This document shows, piece by piece, positions 38,094-45,653 of a stretch of 64,000 bases of DNA. Positions within the stretch are counted from its first letter, which is position 1. The number at the start of each line of letters is the position of its first letter. The stretch is from VRUE01 sp036276735. GTDB taxonomy: Bacteria; Actinomycetota; Thermoleophilia; Solirubrobacterales; 70-9. The position numbers and the translations under genes are program-made. Location of the stretch: assembly GCA_036276735.1 (NCBI GenBank), contig DASUOH010000021.1:93546-157545 (forward strand), written 5' to 3'. Under the pieces are notes generated by a model. The model was not told the origin of the DNA, made no database searches, and was given only the letters and a program-made list of their open reading frames with translations.

Positions 38094-41000
38094 CTATCCC
38101 CGTCGCCCCCAGCTGTGGCCGCTTGGGGCGACGGCGCGCAGCTCGGCGACGGCCAACTCGCGAAGCTGGCGGCGGGCGTGTGTCCGGGCGATCGCGGCAG
38201 GCGAGGGGCGTCGGCGCAACGGGCGGCGGGATCGAGGTGGGGACGACTCGCCCCGCGGCGGCTCCTTCCACTCCAACTCGTGCACTGCGCAGACCAGCAC
38301 GTTCGTCGTCCCCTCGCGGCGCTCCAGACGTCCCTTGGCGCGGACGAGCGGCGAGGCCCGCACGACAGCACGGTGGCGCTCGTAGACCGAGGCTGGGACG
38401 ATCAGGTTGACCGTGCCTCGCTCGTCTTCGATCAGCATGAAGACGATCCCCTTCGCGGTCTCGGGGCGCTGCCGGGCGACGACCATCCCGGCCACCTCGA
38501 CCGTGGCGCCGTCGTCGACCCGCTCGAGGTCCGCGCTGCGGCGCAGCTCCGGGCCGAGCGCGGGGCGCATCAGCGCCATCGGGTGCTCGCCGAGCGTCAT
38601 CCCGGTCGAACGGTAGTCGGCGATCGCCTCGCCCCACTCGCCGAGCGGCTCCAGCGCCGGCGCGGCCGGCACCTCCAGCGGCAACGCCATCTGAGTCCCC
38701 TCTTCGTGCCGCACCCCCGTGCCTGCGATCCCTGCCTCCCAGAGCGCCGAGCGGCGGCTGCCTTTCGAGACCGATTCGGGGGGGTTGACACCGATTGACC
38801 CCCTATATGGGTGGTCAACCCGGTCAACCCCCCCGACCAGGTCGTCCAGCGCGCCGGCCCAGGCGAGACGCTCGAGCCCGTCGCGGCCCGCACCCGAGCG
38901 CGAGGCGAGGTCGGCGATCCCCTCGTAGCGCCCGTCGCGTTCGCGCTCGGCGACCAGGCTCTCCATCTCCTCCTTGCGCACCCCCTTCACGTAGCCGAGC
39001 CCGATCCGCACCACCAAGCCGCCTCGTTCGCGCTCGACGTGGCAGTCGACCCGGCTGCGGTTGGCGTCCGGCTCCGCCAGCCGCATCCCTCGCCGCTGCG
39101 CCTCGTGGACGAGGGCGTCGGGCGGATAGAAGCCCATCGGCTGCTCGTTGAGCAGCGCACAGAGGAACTCTGGGGCGCGATGGACGCGCAGCCAGGCGGA
39201 CTGGTAGGCGAGCAGGCCGAAGGCGGCCGAGTGCGCCTTGGGGAAGCCGAAGCCGGAGAAGCCCTTGATCTGCGCCCAGACTCGCTCGGCCGTCCTCTCC
39301 GGTACGCCGCGGGCGACGGCACCAGCGACGAAGTCGGCGTGGTGGCGCTCCAGCTCCGCCGCCGAGCGCTTGCGGCTCATCGCCCGCCGCAACCCCTCCG
39401 CCTGCGAGGAGCTGAAGCCGGCCAGGTGCATCGCCACCTCGATCACCTGCTCCTGGTAGACGATCGTGCCGAGGGTGTCGCGCAGGACCGGCTCCAGCAG
39501 CGGGTGTTCGTAGGAGATCTCGAAGCTCGGGTCTTCGCGCAGCCGCTTGCGGCGCTCTATATATGGATGGACGGCGCCGCCCTGGATCGGCCCCGGCCGC
39601 ACCAGCGCCACCTGCACGGTGAGGTCGTCGAGGTTCTCGGGCCGGGTGCGGGGCAGCATCTGCATCTGGGCGCGGCTCTCGATTTGGAAGACGCCGGTCG
39701 TCTCGGCGGCCTGGATCGACTCGAAGGTCTGCTCGTCGTCGAGCGGGATGCGCGAGAGGTCGAGCCGCTCGCCGCGCGTCCGCCCGACTTCCTCGACGCA
39801 GCGCTCGACCGCCGAGAGCATCCCCAGCCCGAGCAGGTCGATCTTGAGGAAGCCGGCGTCCGCGCACGAGTCCTTGTCCCACTGGACGATCTGCCGCCCC
39901 TCCATCGCCGTCGGCACGACCGGACAGACGTCGACCAGCGACCGGGTCGAGATCACCATGCCGCCCGAATGCTGGGAGGCGTTGCGCGGCAGCCCCATCG
40001 CCTCGGGGCAGAGGTCGATCAGCGCCCGCCAACCCTGGGCGGCGGCTCGCTCGGCGCCGATCGCGGCGACGACGTCGCGTTGGATCTCGCCGGAGCGCTC
40101 GTGGAAGCCGACCACCTTGGCGACCCGGTCGATCTCCTCCGGCGGCAGCGCCAGCGCCTTGCCGAGGTCGCGCACCGCGCCGCGCGGCCGGTAGGTGGGG
40201 AAGGCGGCGACGAGGGCGGAGCGATCGGCGCCGTAGCGGTCGTGGACGCGGGGGATCAGCTTCTCGCGGATGTCGCGCGGGAAGTCGAGGTCGATGTCGG
40301 GCATCTTGTCCACCTCGTCGTTGAGGAAGCGGCCGGCGAAGAGGTCTGTCTCGACCGGGTCGACGTGGGAGAGGCCGGTCAGGTAGCAGACGATCGAGCT
40401 GACGCTGGAGCCGCGGCCGCGTCCGGGCGGCAACACCGAGCGCGCCGAGTCAGGGCCGCGCACCTCGACCGCCACCTCGCGGGCCAGCTCGAGCAGGTCG
40501 CGGTGCAGGAGGAAGAAGCCGGAGAGGTCGAGGTGGCGGATGATCGCCAGCTCCTCTTCCAGGCGCCGCCCGGCCTCATCCAGCCGCCGCCCCGGGTAGC
40601 GCTCGTAGAGCTTTGCCCGGCAGACCTTGGCCAGCTCGCGGTCTGTGCCGGAGTCGTGCGACCCGGGGTAGCGGTAGTCGAGCTGCTCGGTCAGGTCGAA
40701 GCGCAGCCGCTCGGCGAGGCGGACGGTCTCGGCGAGCGCCTCGGGGTGCTCGGCGAAGCGCCTCGCCATCGCCGCCGGCGAGGCGAGCGCCGAGCTGGAG
40801 TTGCCGCGGCGGCGCGGCTCGCTCGCCTCCAGGGTGGTGCCCAGGCGGACGGCGACGAAGGTGTCCTGGAGATGGGCGCGGGAGCGGGCGTGGGAGTGGA
40901 CGTTGCCGGTGGCGACGCAGGGCACCCCGAGCCGTTCGGCGAGGCCGGTCAGCCAGCGGTTGCGGGCGCGGTCGTGGCGCCAGTAGGGACGCTGCAGCTC

Positions 41001-41594
41001 GACCCGGAAGCGGTCGCGGCCGAAGGCGGCCAGCAGCCGCTTTGCCAGCGCCGCGCCGACCTCCGGCTCACCGCGCTCCCACGTCCCGGCCACCGCCCCA
41101 CTCCCCGCGCACCCCGAGAGGCACACCAACCCCTCACTGTGGGCCTCCACCTGTTCCAGCGTCACGGATGGCTGGCTTGCGCTTCGACCCGTGCTGTCGC
41201 GAGTGTGCGCATGGGCCTGAGTCAGCAAACGACACAGGTTCCGGTAGCCGTTCGAGTCTTCGACTAACAGAGTGAGATGGACGGCTTCTCCCGCGGGTGG
41301 CGTGGGGATGGGGGTCCTCGCCCGCAGCTTGCGAGGACGAGGACCCTCTCCCCGCGACAGGACCCGCGGGCCGGCAACCATCGTCACCTCACCCCCAGTA
41401 ATCGCCCGCACCCCGAACCCCTTGCACGCCTGGGCGAACTCCATCGACCCCCACACACCGTCGTGGTCGGTCAGCGCGAAGGCGGGATAGCCACGCTCGG
41501 CCGCGGCGGCGGCCAGCTCCAGCGGCGTCGAGGCGCCATCGAGGAAGGAGAAGGCCGAGTGAGCGTGGAGCTCAACGTAGGGGGCGTCAGGCAT
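38094..41594 (-). CDS. dnaE2: Error-prone DNA polymerase III alpha subunit DnaE2
   Basis: A 1166-residue C-family polymerase of the SOS mutasome. The N-terminal PHP domain starts VELHAHSAFSFLDGAS. The catalytic acids are in PDIDLDFPRD near residue 435, and a third lies further on in the palm. Thumb and fingers follow (FSGFGFPKAHSAAFGLLAYQ), then HhH and OB domains (EVAGMVVARQRPETAKGIVF). Compared with the usual DnaE2 there are about 25 extra residues (about 917-942, VDHPYRGSIGVN and neighbours) encoded by a 38-bp palindromic repeat and flanking bases. The ATG at 41594 is used, as AAGGA lies 8 bases before it. ImuB remnants lie upstream on the same strand. Confidence 0.93.
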   Translation of the reverse strand: MPDAPYVELHAHSAFSFLDGASTPLELAAAAAERGYPAFALTDHDGVWGSMEFAQACKGFGVRAITGGEVTMVAGPRVLSRGEGPRPRKLRARTPIPTPPAGEAVHLTLLVEDSNGYRNLCRLLTQAHAHTRDSTGRSASQPSVTLEQVEAHSEGLVCLSGCAGSGAVAGTWERGEPEVGAALAKRLLAAFGRDRFRVELQRPYWRHDRARNRWLTGLAERLGVPCVATGNVHSHARSRAHLQDTFVAVRLGTTLEASEPRRRGNSSSALASPAAMARRFAEHPEALAETVRLAERLRFDLTEQLDYRYPGSHDSGTDRELAKVCRAKLYERYPGRRLDEAGRRLEEELAIIRHLDLSGFFLLHRDLLELAREVAVEVRGPDSARSVLPPGRGRGSSVSSIVCYLTGLSHVDPVETDLFAGRFLNDEVDKMPDIDLDFPRDIREKLIPRVHDRYGADRSALVAAFPTYRPRGAVRDLGKALALPPEEIDRVAKVVGFHERSGEIQRDVVAAIGAERAAAQGWRALIDLCPEAMGLPRNASQHSGGMVISTRSLVDVCPVVPTAMEGRQIVQWDKDSCADAGFLKIDLLGLGMLSAVERCVEEVGRTRGERLDLSRIPLDDEQTFESIQAAETTGVFQIESRAQMQMLPRTRPENLDDLTVQVALVRPGPIQGGAVHPYIERRKRLREDPSFEISYEHPLLEPVLRDTLGTIVYQEQVIEVAMHLAGFSSSQAEGLRRAMSRKRSAAELERHHADFVAGAVARGVPERTAERVWAQIKGFSGFGFPKAHSAAFGLLAYQSAWLRVHRAPEFLCALLNEQPMGFYPPDALVHEAQRRGMRLAEPDANRSRVDCHVERERGGLVVRIGLGYVKGVRKEEMESLVAERERDGRYEGIADLASRSGAGRDGLERLAWAGALDDLVGGVDRVDHPYRGSIGVNPPESVSKGSRRSALWEAGIAGTGVRHEEGTQMALPLEVPAAPALEPLGEWGEAIADYRSTGMTLGEHPMALMRPALGPELRRSADLERVDDGATVEVAGMVVARQRPETAKGIVFMLIEDERGTVNLIVPASVYERHRAVVRASPLVRAKGRLERREGTTNVLVCAVHELEWKEPPRGESSPPRSRRPLRRRPSPAAIARTHARRQLRELAVAELRAVAPSGHSWGRRG
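38781..38818. repeat. 38-bp palindromic repeat, copy 2 (inside dnaE2)
   Basis: It begins GGGGTTGAC and contains the hairpin TTGACC-CCC-TATAT-GGG-t-GGTCAA. It matches copy 1 at 4674-4711 at about 31 of 38-39 positions. It is translated in frame as part of an extra segment between DDLVGG and SRRSALWE of DnaE2. A second GGTCAACC lies immediately downstream on the plus strand. Confidence 0.65.
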
Positions 41595-41648
41595 CGACAC
41601 GTTCCTTCAGCCCAATACTGCTCATGCCGGTAGGCCAGTGGCTTACGG

Positions 41649-41682
41649 AATGGTAGCTTTGATCTCTGCGAAATGGTAGTTT
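41649..41682 (+). promoter_or_regulatory. Direct repeat AATGGTAG upstream of the ATPase gene
   Basis: AATGGTAG-x-TTT occurs at 41649-41660 and again at 41672-41682, 23 bp apart, immediately before the GTG start at 41689. The pair could be a regulator site or part of a self-recognition element of the mobile-looking ATPase gene. The repeat itself is certain; its role is not. Confidence 0.35.
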
Positions 41683-41688
41683 AGGAGC

Positions 41689-42969
41689 GTGGCCAACCGT
41701 GCCTACACCCGCCGCGTCCTGGACGCTGAGCTGGACGAGCTGATGGGGTCGGTGGCCGCCCTGGCGATCGAGGGAGCGAAGGGGGTCGGCAAGACCGCAA
41801 CGGCGACCCGGCGCGCGAAGCAGACCCGGAAGCTCGACGATCCCGCGCAGCGCAGCATCGCCGCCGCGGATCCGGGGCGGTTGCTCGATGGCCCGGGGCC
41901 GGTGCTCATCGACGAGTGGCAATACGTACCGGAATGCTGGGACCTGGTGCGCCGCGCGGTGGACGACGGCGCCGCGCCGGGCAGCTTCCTCCTCACCGGC
42001 TCCTCTCGTCCGGCGGAACGAGGGTCGCACTCCGGCGCCGCGCGCATCGTCAGCGTTCGCATGCGCCCGCTCGCGCTCTCCGAGCGCGGCCTTGCCTCCC
42101 CCACCGTCAGCCTCTCCCGGCTGCTGGAGGGGAAGCGGTCGGCGCCGTCGGGGGCGTGCTCGGTCGGGCTCGAGGAATACGTAGCCGAGATCGTGTCCTC
42201 CGGCTTTCCCGGCCTGCGATCGTTGTCCGGCCGCGCGCTTCGCGCCCAGCTCGATGGCTACCTCCTTCGCATCGTCGATCGCGATTTCGCGGAGCTGGGG
42301 CACAACGTCCGGGATCCAGCCGCACTGCGGCGATGGATGGCCGCCTATGCCGCCGCCTCGTCGACCGCCGCCTCGTTCGAGACGATCCGCGACGCAGCGA
42401 CCGCCGGTCAGGGTGAAAAGCCGGCCAAGACGACGACCCTTCCATACCGCGACGTTCTCGAGCGACTCTGGATCCTTGACCCAGTCGAGGCGTGGCTGCC
42501 GACGCGCAACCGCATATCTCGGCTTTCGTCCCCCCCGAAGCACCAGCTTGCCGATCCCGCTCTCGCCGCGCGCCTGCTCGGGGTCGACGCGGATGCCTTG
42601 CTCGAGGGACGGGAGGTCGGCCCTCCCGTCCCGCGCGACGGAACGCTGCTCGGCGCTCTCTTCGAGTCGCTGGTGACGCTCTCGGTGCAGACCTACGCCC
42701 AGGCGGCGGAGGCGAGCGTCAAGCACCTTCGCACCGTCGGCGGCCAGCAAGAGATCGACTTGATCGTCGAGCGTACGGACGGGCGCATCGTCGCGATCGA
42801 GGTGAAGCTCGCCCGCGACGCGAAGGACCACGACACCCGCCATCTGCACTGGCTCGCCGAGCGGATCGGCGACGAGCTGCTCGATGCCGTGATCGTCACC
42901 ACTGGAACCGAGGCTTATCGCCGCAAGGACGGGATCGCCGTCGTTCCGGCCGCATTGCTCGGTCCTTGA
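41689..42969 (+). CDS. AAA-family ATPase with DUF4143 domain
   Basis: A 426-residue AAA_14/DUF4143 protein. The Walker A loop is IEGAKGVGKTATA (GxxGxGKT-like, about residues 26-38). Walker B is GPVLIDEWQYVP (about 70-81), followed by SFLLTGSSRP (sensor 1). The C-terminal half is DUF4143: FESLVTLSVQTYAQAAEASV, then GGQQEIDLIVERTDGRIVAI with E-V-K, the PD-(D/E)xK-like nuclease-type core. These ATPases are very common, patchily distributed and often carried by mobile DNA; their biological task is not settled. It starts with GTG and lies on the strand opposite to, and between, dnaE2 and the DUF6504 gene. Confidence 0.87.
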   Translation: MANRAYTRRVLDAELDELMGSVAALAIEGAKGVGKTATATRRAKQTRKLDDPAQRSIAAADPGRLLDGPGPVLIDEWQYVPECWDLVRRAVDDGAAPGSFLLTGSSRPAERGSHSGAARIVSVRMRPLALSERGLASPTVSLSRLLEGKRSAPSGACSVGLEEYVAEIVSSGFPGLRSLSGRALRAQLDGYLLRIVDRDFAELGHNVRDPAALRRWMAAYAAASSTAASFETIRDAATAGQGEKPAKTTTLPYRDVLERLWILDPVEAWLPTRNRISRLSSPPKHQLADPALAARLLGVDADALLEGREVGPPVPRDGTLLGALFESLVTLSVQTYAQAAEASVKHLRTVGGQQEIDLIVERTDGRIVAIEVKLARDAKDHDTRHLHWLAERIGDELLDAVIVTTGTEAYRRKDGIAVVPAALLGP

Positions 42970-42983
42970 GAGCAGAGCGCCCA

Positions 42984-43229
42984 TCACGCCTTCTGCCGGT
43001 ACCAGCGGCCGCGGCCGTCGCGGAAGACGGTCACGTCCCTGCCGTCGGCCAGCACCAGCTCGAAGTAGTGGCGCCACATCGGCCGCAGCGTCCACCAGCG
43101 GTCCTCGATCAACCACTCCTCGCGGACCGCGCCGACCGCGACCCCCTCAACCGCCAGCGGCACCCCTTCGGCATCGACCTCGACCCTTACCCGACGCGGG
43201 GCGTAGAGACGCCGCAGGCCGGGACTCAT
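42984..43229 (-). CDS. DUF6504 protein of the imuB-dnaE2 cluster
   Basis: An 81-residue protein with the strongly patterned sequence RRVRVEVDAEGVPLAVEG, then VREEWLIEDRWWTLRPMWRH and YFELVLADGRDVTVFRDGRG, rich in strands and tryptophans. This family lies between imuB and dnaE2 in many actinobacteria, and it does so here, although other genes have been inserted around it. Its contribution to the mutasome is unknown. It is convergent with the ATPase gene (14 bp apart). Confidence 0.75.
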   Translation of the reverse strand: MSPGLRRLYAPRRVRVEVDAEGVPLAVEGVAVGAVREEWLIEDRWWTLRPMWRHYFELVLADGRDVTVFRDGRGRWYRQKA

Positions 43230-43281
43230 AGTCCTCGCTCCAGTTTCGTATCGGAGGTGACTCGAAGAATTGACCTGCGTT

Positions 43282-43293
43282 TCACACGTGTGA
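43282..43293. promoter_or_regulatory. Perfect 12-bp palindrome TCACACGTGTGA
   Basis: The palindrome lies between a TTGACC (-35-like, 43270-43275) and the ATG at 43319, so it probably overlaps the promoter of the following two-gene unit. Such symmetric sites are typical operators. The cognate regulator is not evident in the neighbourhood. Confidence 0.45.
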
Positions 43294-43318
43294 GATCACG
43301 GTCTCTAGCGTCGGGTCG

Positions 43319-43690
43319 ATGCTGTGGCCACCGCGAATCGGAGAACCGCTTCCGCGGGCTGAGGAGGCATGGTGCACCCGATCCAAGCTCGTCGATTGGG
43401 TGCTTGATGAGGACGGCCACCTCGGCGAATGGCGGCGCGTCTTCCGGGTCGAGACCGACGATGTGGAGCTCGTCTGGGAGTCGATTGCCGAGGCAGCGCT
43501 CGGGGCTCTGATCACAGAGGTGCGTGGGAAGGGAGTCGCTGTCTGCTACGGCGTTCTCATCGAACCGGTTATCAACGGCCGGGTCGCCCTCGTCCTCTCC
43601 GCGTGGCACTACGAGGACTCGGGCGCCGCGCCGCGGTTGGTCACCGCCTATCCCAAGCCCTACACTCGAAGGAATGGCGACTATGGATGA
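43319..43690 (+). CDS. Unknown protein, possible DUF6883-type toxin-like
   Basis: A 123-residue protein. The middle section KLVDWVLDEDGHLGEWRRVF, then VELVWESIAEAALG, GVLIEPVINGRVALVLSAWH and the end PRLVTAYPKPY resembles the DUF6883 pattern (K-L-x-D-Y-L-L ... h-W ... PR-hVTAYP), a small RNase-like fold often found in toxins. A Trp/His and Tyr near the end could be catalytic. The frame is shared with the overlapping gene at 43683, giving a two-gene unit. Family assignment is from memory of the pattern and needs a profile search. Confidence 0.45.
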   Translation: MLWPPRIGEPLPRAEEAWCTRSKLVDWVLDEDGHLGEWRRVFRVETDDVELVWESIAEAALGALITEVRGKGVAVCYGVLIEPVINGRVALVLSAWHYEDSGAAPRLVTAYPKPYTRRNGDYG

Positions 43691-43883
43691 CTTGGCAGTC
43701 GGCACTCCGGTCGAATTGACCGTGCCGGTGGAAGCGGCTCCCGCGGGGGCGCGAGGAGGAGTCACGGACCTTCTCGACAACGGCAAGGTGATCGTCGAGG
43801 TCATGACCCTCCCCCTGGAGCCCATCCTCGACCGGATCGTCTTCGTGGACCCTGAAACGTTGCGGGTCATCGAGCGAGTCTGA
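43683..43883 (+). CDS. Small acidic partner protein, possible immunity/antitoxin
   Basis: A 66-residue protein reading MDDLAVGTPVELTVPVEAAP, then GARGGVTDLLDNGKVIVEVM and FVDPETLRVIERV. The strand-rich pattern G-x-V-h-x-h-h-x-x-G-x-V-h-V-E is that of small SH3-like DUF4926-type proteins, which frequently lie directly after DUF6883 genes. AAGGA lies 9 bases before ATG 43683, and the gene starts inside the end of the upstream frame. That suggests co-translation and complex formation. Function is inference. Confidence 0.45.
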   Translation: MDDLAVGTPVELTVPVEAAPAGARGGVTDLLDNGKVIVEVMTLPLEPILDRIVFVDPETLRVIERV

Positions 43884-43893
43884 GCGTCGGGGC

Positions 43894-44622
43894 TCATCGC
43901 GCCGGGACCGGATAGGGAGTGAGCATGTCGCGCCGCTCGGGAACCCGGGAGGCGACGTCGACCGGCACCACCTTGAGCAGCGAGTCGGCGCCCTGGGCGG
44001 CGCGGACCTCGCGCAAAGCCGTGCCGAGGCGGCGACGGCGCGACTCGTCGCCGCGCACCGGCAGCTCGAGCTGATCGGCGCCGCGGGGGCCGAGGCCGGT
44101 CGAGCGCAGCTGGAGCGAGACGGCGGGGGCCGGCAGCTCCGCCAGACGCGGCGCCAGCACCGTGCGCAGCACCCGCGGGCTGCCCGATGGCCGGCCGAGG
44201 CCCTGGTCGACGCTCCAGCTGCCGCCGTCGGAGAGCAGGGCGCCAAGCCGCAGGCCCAGCAGCGTCCGCTCCTTGCGTCGCGGCGCCGCCAATAGGCGGT
44301 CGACCAGCAGCTCCAGCGCCCGCTCCAGCCGCTCGCCGGCGGTCCCCTCGGGCAGCTCGATCTCGACCGCGATCTCCTCTCGCGCCCCGCGCCGGTGGCA
44401 GACGAGCAGCTCGTCATCGCCCCGGGCCAGCCGCAGCGCACGCAGCCCCGGCGGCCCGAAGCGATCGGCGACCTGGGCCGCCGTGAGCGCCGCCAGCTGC
44501 CCCAGGCTCTCGACCCCCAGCCGCCGCAGCGCCTCGACCAGGTTGCCGGCCTCCCGCTCCGGCAGGCCGAGCCGGTCGGCGATCGCGGCGACCGGGACAG
44601 CCGAGAGGTAGGCGGCTCTCAT
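43894..44622 (-). CDS. imuB: N-terminally truncated ImuB (Y-family-like mutasome subunit)
   Basis: A 242-residue protein equal to only the C-terminal half of ImuB (usually about 500). It keeps the helix-hairpin-helix region (LVEALRRLGVESLGQLAALT, then VADRFGPPGLRALRLARGDD) and the little-finger domain. It also keeps a clamp-binding-like motif (QLELPV, near residue 200) and the C-terminal region used for contacts with DnaE2 and ImuA-prime in mycobacteria. The palm and fingers, catalytically dead in ImuB, are absent. ATG 44622 is preferred over ATG 44640 because a LexA box (44624-44637) and its promoter lie directly before it. It is still probably transcribed under SOS control. Confidence 0.72.
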   Translation of the reverse strand: MRAAYLSAVPVAAIADRLGLPEREAGNLVEALRRLGVESLGQLAALTAAQVADRFGPPGLRALRLARGDDELLVCHRRGAREEIAVEIELPEGTAGERLERALELLVDRLLAAPRRKERTLLGLRLGALLSDGGSWSVDQGLGRPSGSPRVLRTVLAPRLAELPAPAVSLQLRSTGLGPRGADQLELPVRGDESRRRRLGTALREVRAAQGADSLLKVVPVDVASRVPERRDMLTPYPVPAR

Positions 44623-44623
44623 A

Positions 44624-44659
44624 CGAACGTATGTTCGCATGAGAAGGCCGCGAATCCAA
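44624..44659 (-). promoter_or_regulatory. SOS promoter with LexA box (imuB)
   Basis: CGAACGTATGTTCG at 44624-44637 is a perfect LexA palindrome of the actinobacterial form CGAAC-N4-GTTCG. On the minus strand TTGGAT (44659-44654) and GAACAT (44636-44631) are 17 bases apart, so the box covers the -10 element. The expected transcript starts at about 44622-44624, on or next to the ATG of the truncated imuB. Confidence 0.75.
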
Positions 44660-44740
44660 GTGACAGAAAGTTTCGAAACGACGATGCGCTACCGTCTTGA
44701 TGCTTAAGGGTGCACGTCTTCGTACCGAAAGGCAGGTCAG

Positions 44741-44980
44741 GTGCGCATACCAGTTGATTCCGAGGACACCGTCGAGCTGGTGAAAATGCTGCTGGAGATG
44801 AGCGACGAGGAAATCGCGCTCCTCGAGCAACTCAATGAGGCGACTGAGCACATCCGCGCCGAAGGGGGGACGAGGGAGCAGAAACGCGCGAAGATCAGCG
44901 CCTTGCTCGATCAGAATCTCGAGCTGCGCAACGCCTTCCGTGCCTTGACGGGACGCGAGGGCCTGGAAAACATTACGTAG
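44741..44980 (+). CDS. Small acidic helical protein (79 aa)
   Basis: A 79-residue protein of mostly helical, charged sequence: VDSEDTVELVKMLLEMSDEE, then ALLEQLNEATEHIRAEGGTR and the end LRNAFRALTGREGLENIT. Heptad-like Leu spacing suggests a coiled coil. The GTG at 44741 is the likely start. No family is recognised. It is divergent from truncated imuB, whose LexA box is 100 bp away, so an SOS connection is possible but not shown. Confidence 0.5.
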   Translation: MRIPVDSEDTVELVKMLLEMSDEEIALLEQLNEATEHIRAEGGTREQKRAKISALLDQNLELRNAFRALTGREGLENIT

Positions 44981-45002
44981 CCCACCGTCGAGGACCGTGG
45001 GC

Positions 45003-45548
45003 TTAGCCTTGCGACGAAAGGCTGGTGAGCACCTCGTTCTCGAGCTCGGGCAGACGATCTGCTTCGCCCGCCATGACGCACTTGCCGATCAGGGCGACGA
45101 TCCCGGCGGCCCTCACCCAGTCGACGCCGAGGCGCTCGGCGAGGGCCTTCACCATTGCGTCTTGCCGCTTGGCGCCCTCTGGCCCGGCGGCGAGGATCTC
45201 GACCGTCAGCAGCCGCGTCGAGGGCGGGTCGGCGGCTAGCAGCGAGAGCAGCGTGGGAAGCGGCGACCCAGCGGCGTCGACCGCCTCCAGCAGGCGTCCC
45301 AACAGCTGTCGGTGGGTTGCCAGCATGCAGTCCCGCTTGTCGGCGAACTGCTTGTAGAAGGTGACCGACGAGACGCCCGCGCGCTTTGCCACACCGGCCA
45401 CTGAAGCGTGGGCGTAGCCACGCTCCGCGCAGACCTCCGCCATCGCCGCGATCAAGCGTTCGCGCTGGTTGCGCGCGACCACGTCCGCCGGGATGCCGTG
45501 AGGACCCGTCGGCAAGCGTCGCTCCACACCGCGCCCGACTCTCTCCAT
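45003..45548 (-). CDS. TetR-family transcriptional regulator
   Basis: A 181-residue TetR-type protein. The N-terminal helix-turn-helix is RERLIAAMAEVCAERGYAHA followed by SVAGVAKRAGVSSVTFYKQF (residues about 30-70). The C-terminal domain is helical, with SPLPTLLSLLAADPPSTRL. The gene probably begins at ATG 45548; a longer frame to 45575 would cross the palindrome at 45563. The target is unknown; it is flanked by a small acidic-protein gene (convergent) and a recombinase gene (divergent). Confidence 0.85.
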   Translation of the reverse strand: MERVGRGVERRLPTGPHGIPADVVARNQRERLIAAMAEVCAERGYAHASVAGVAKRAGVSSVTFYKQFADKRDCMLATHRQLLGRLLEAVDAAGSPLPTLLSLLAADPPSTRLLTVEILAAGPEGAKRQDAMVKALAERLGVDWVRAAGIVALIGKCVMAGEADRLPELENEVLTSLSSQG

Positions 45549-45562
45549 GCCTCCAAGGTTAC

Positions 45563-45570
45563 TACTAGTA
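45563..45570. promoter_or_regulatory. TACTAGTA palindrome upstream of the TetR gene
   Basis: This 8-bp palindrome lies 15 bp before the TetR start, inside a wider GGTTACTACTAGTACC element. It may be the repressor binding site. It also faces the recombinase gene 84 bp away. Confidence 0.3.
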
Positions 45571-45653
45571 CCCAAAGGAAAGACTGGGTTTTCGGATGCC
45601 GTCGAGGTGCTGGGGGAGAGATTCGGCCTCGCCGGCCTTTAAACGGGTGAACG

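Noticed and set aside
38811..41267. 818-codon plus-strand frame opposite dnaE2
   Set aside because: DnaE2 motifs on the minus strand are complete and the plus frame shows no domain; it is a high-GC shadow frame.
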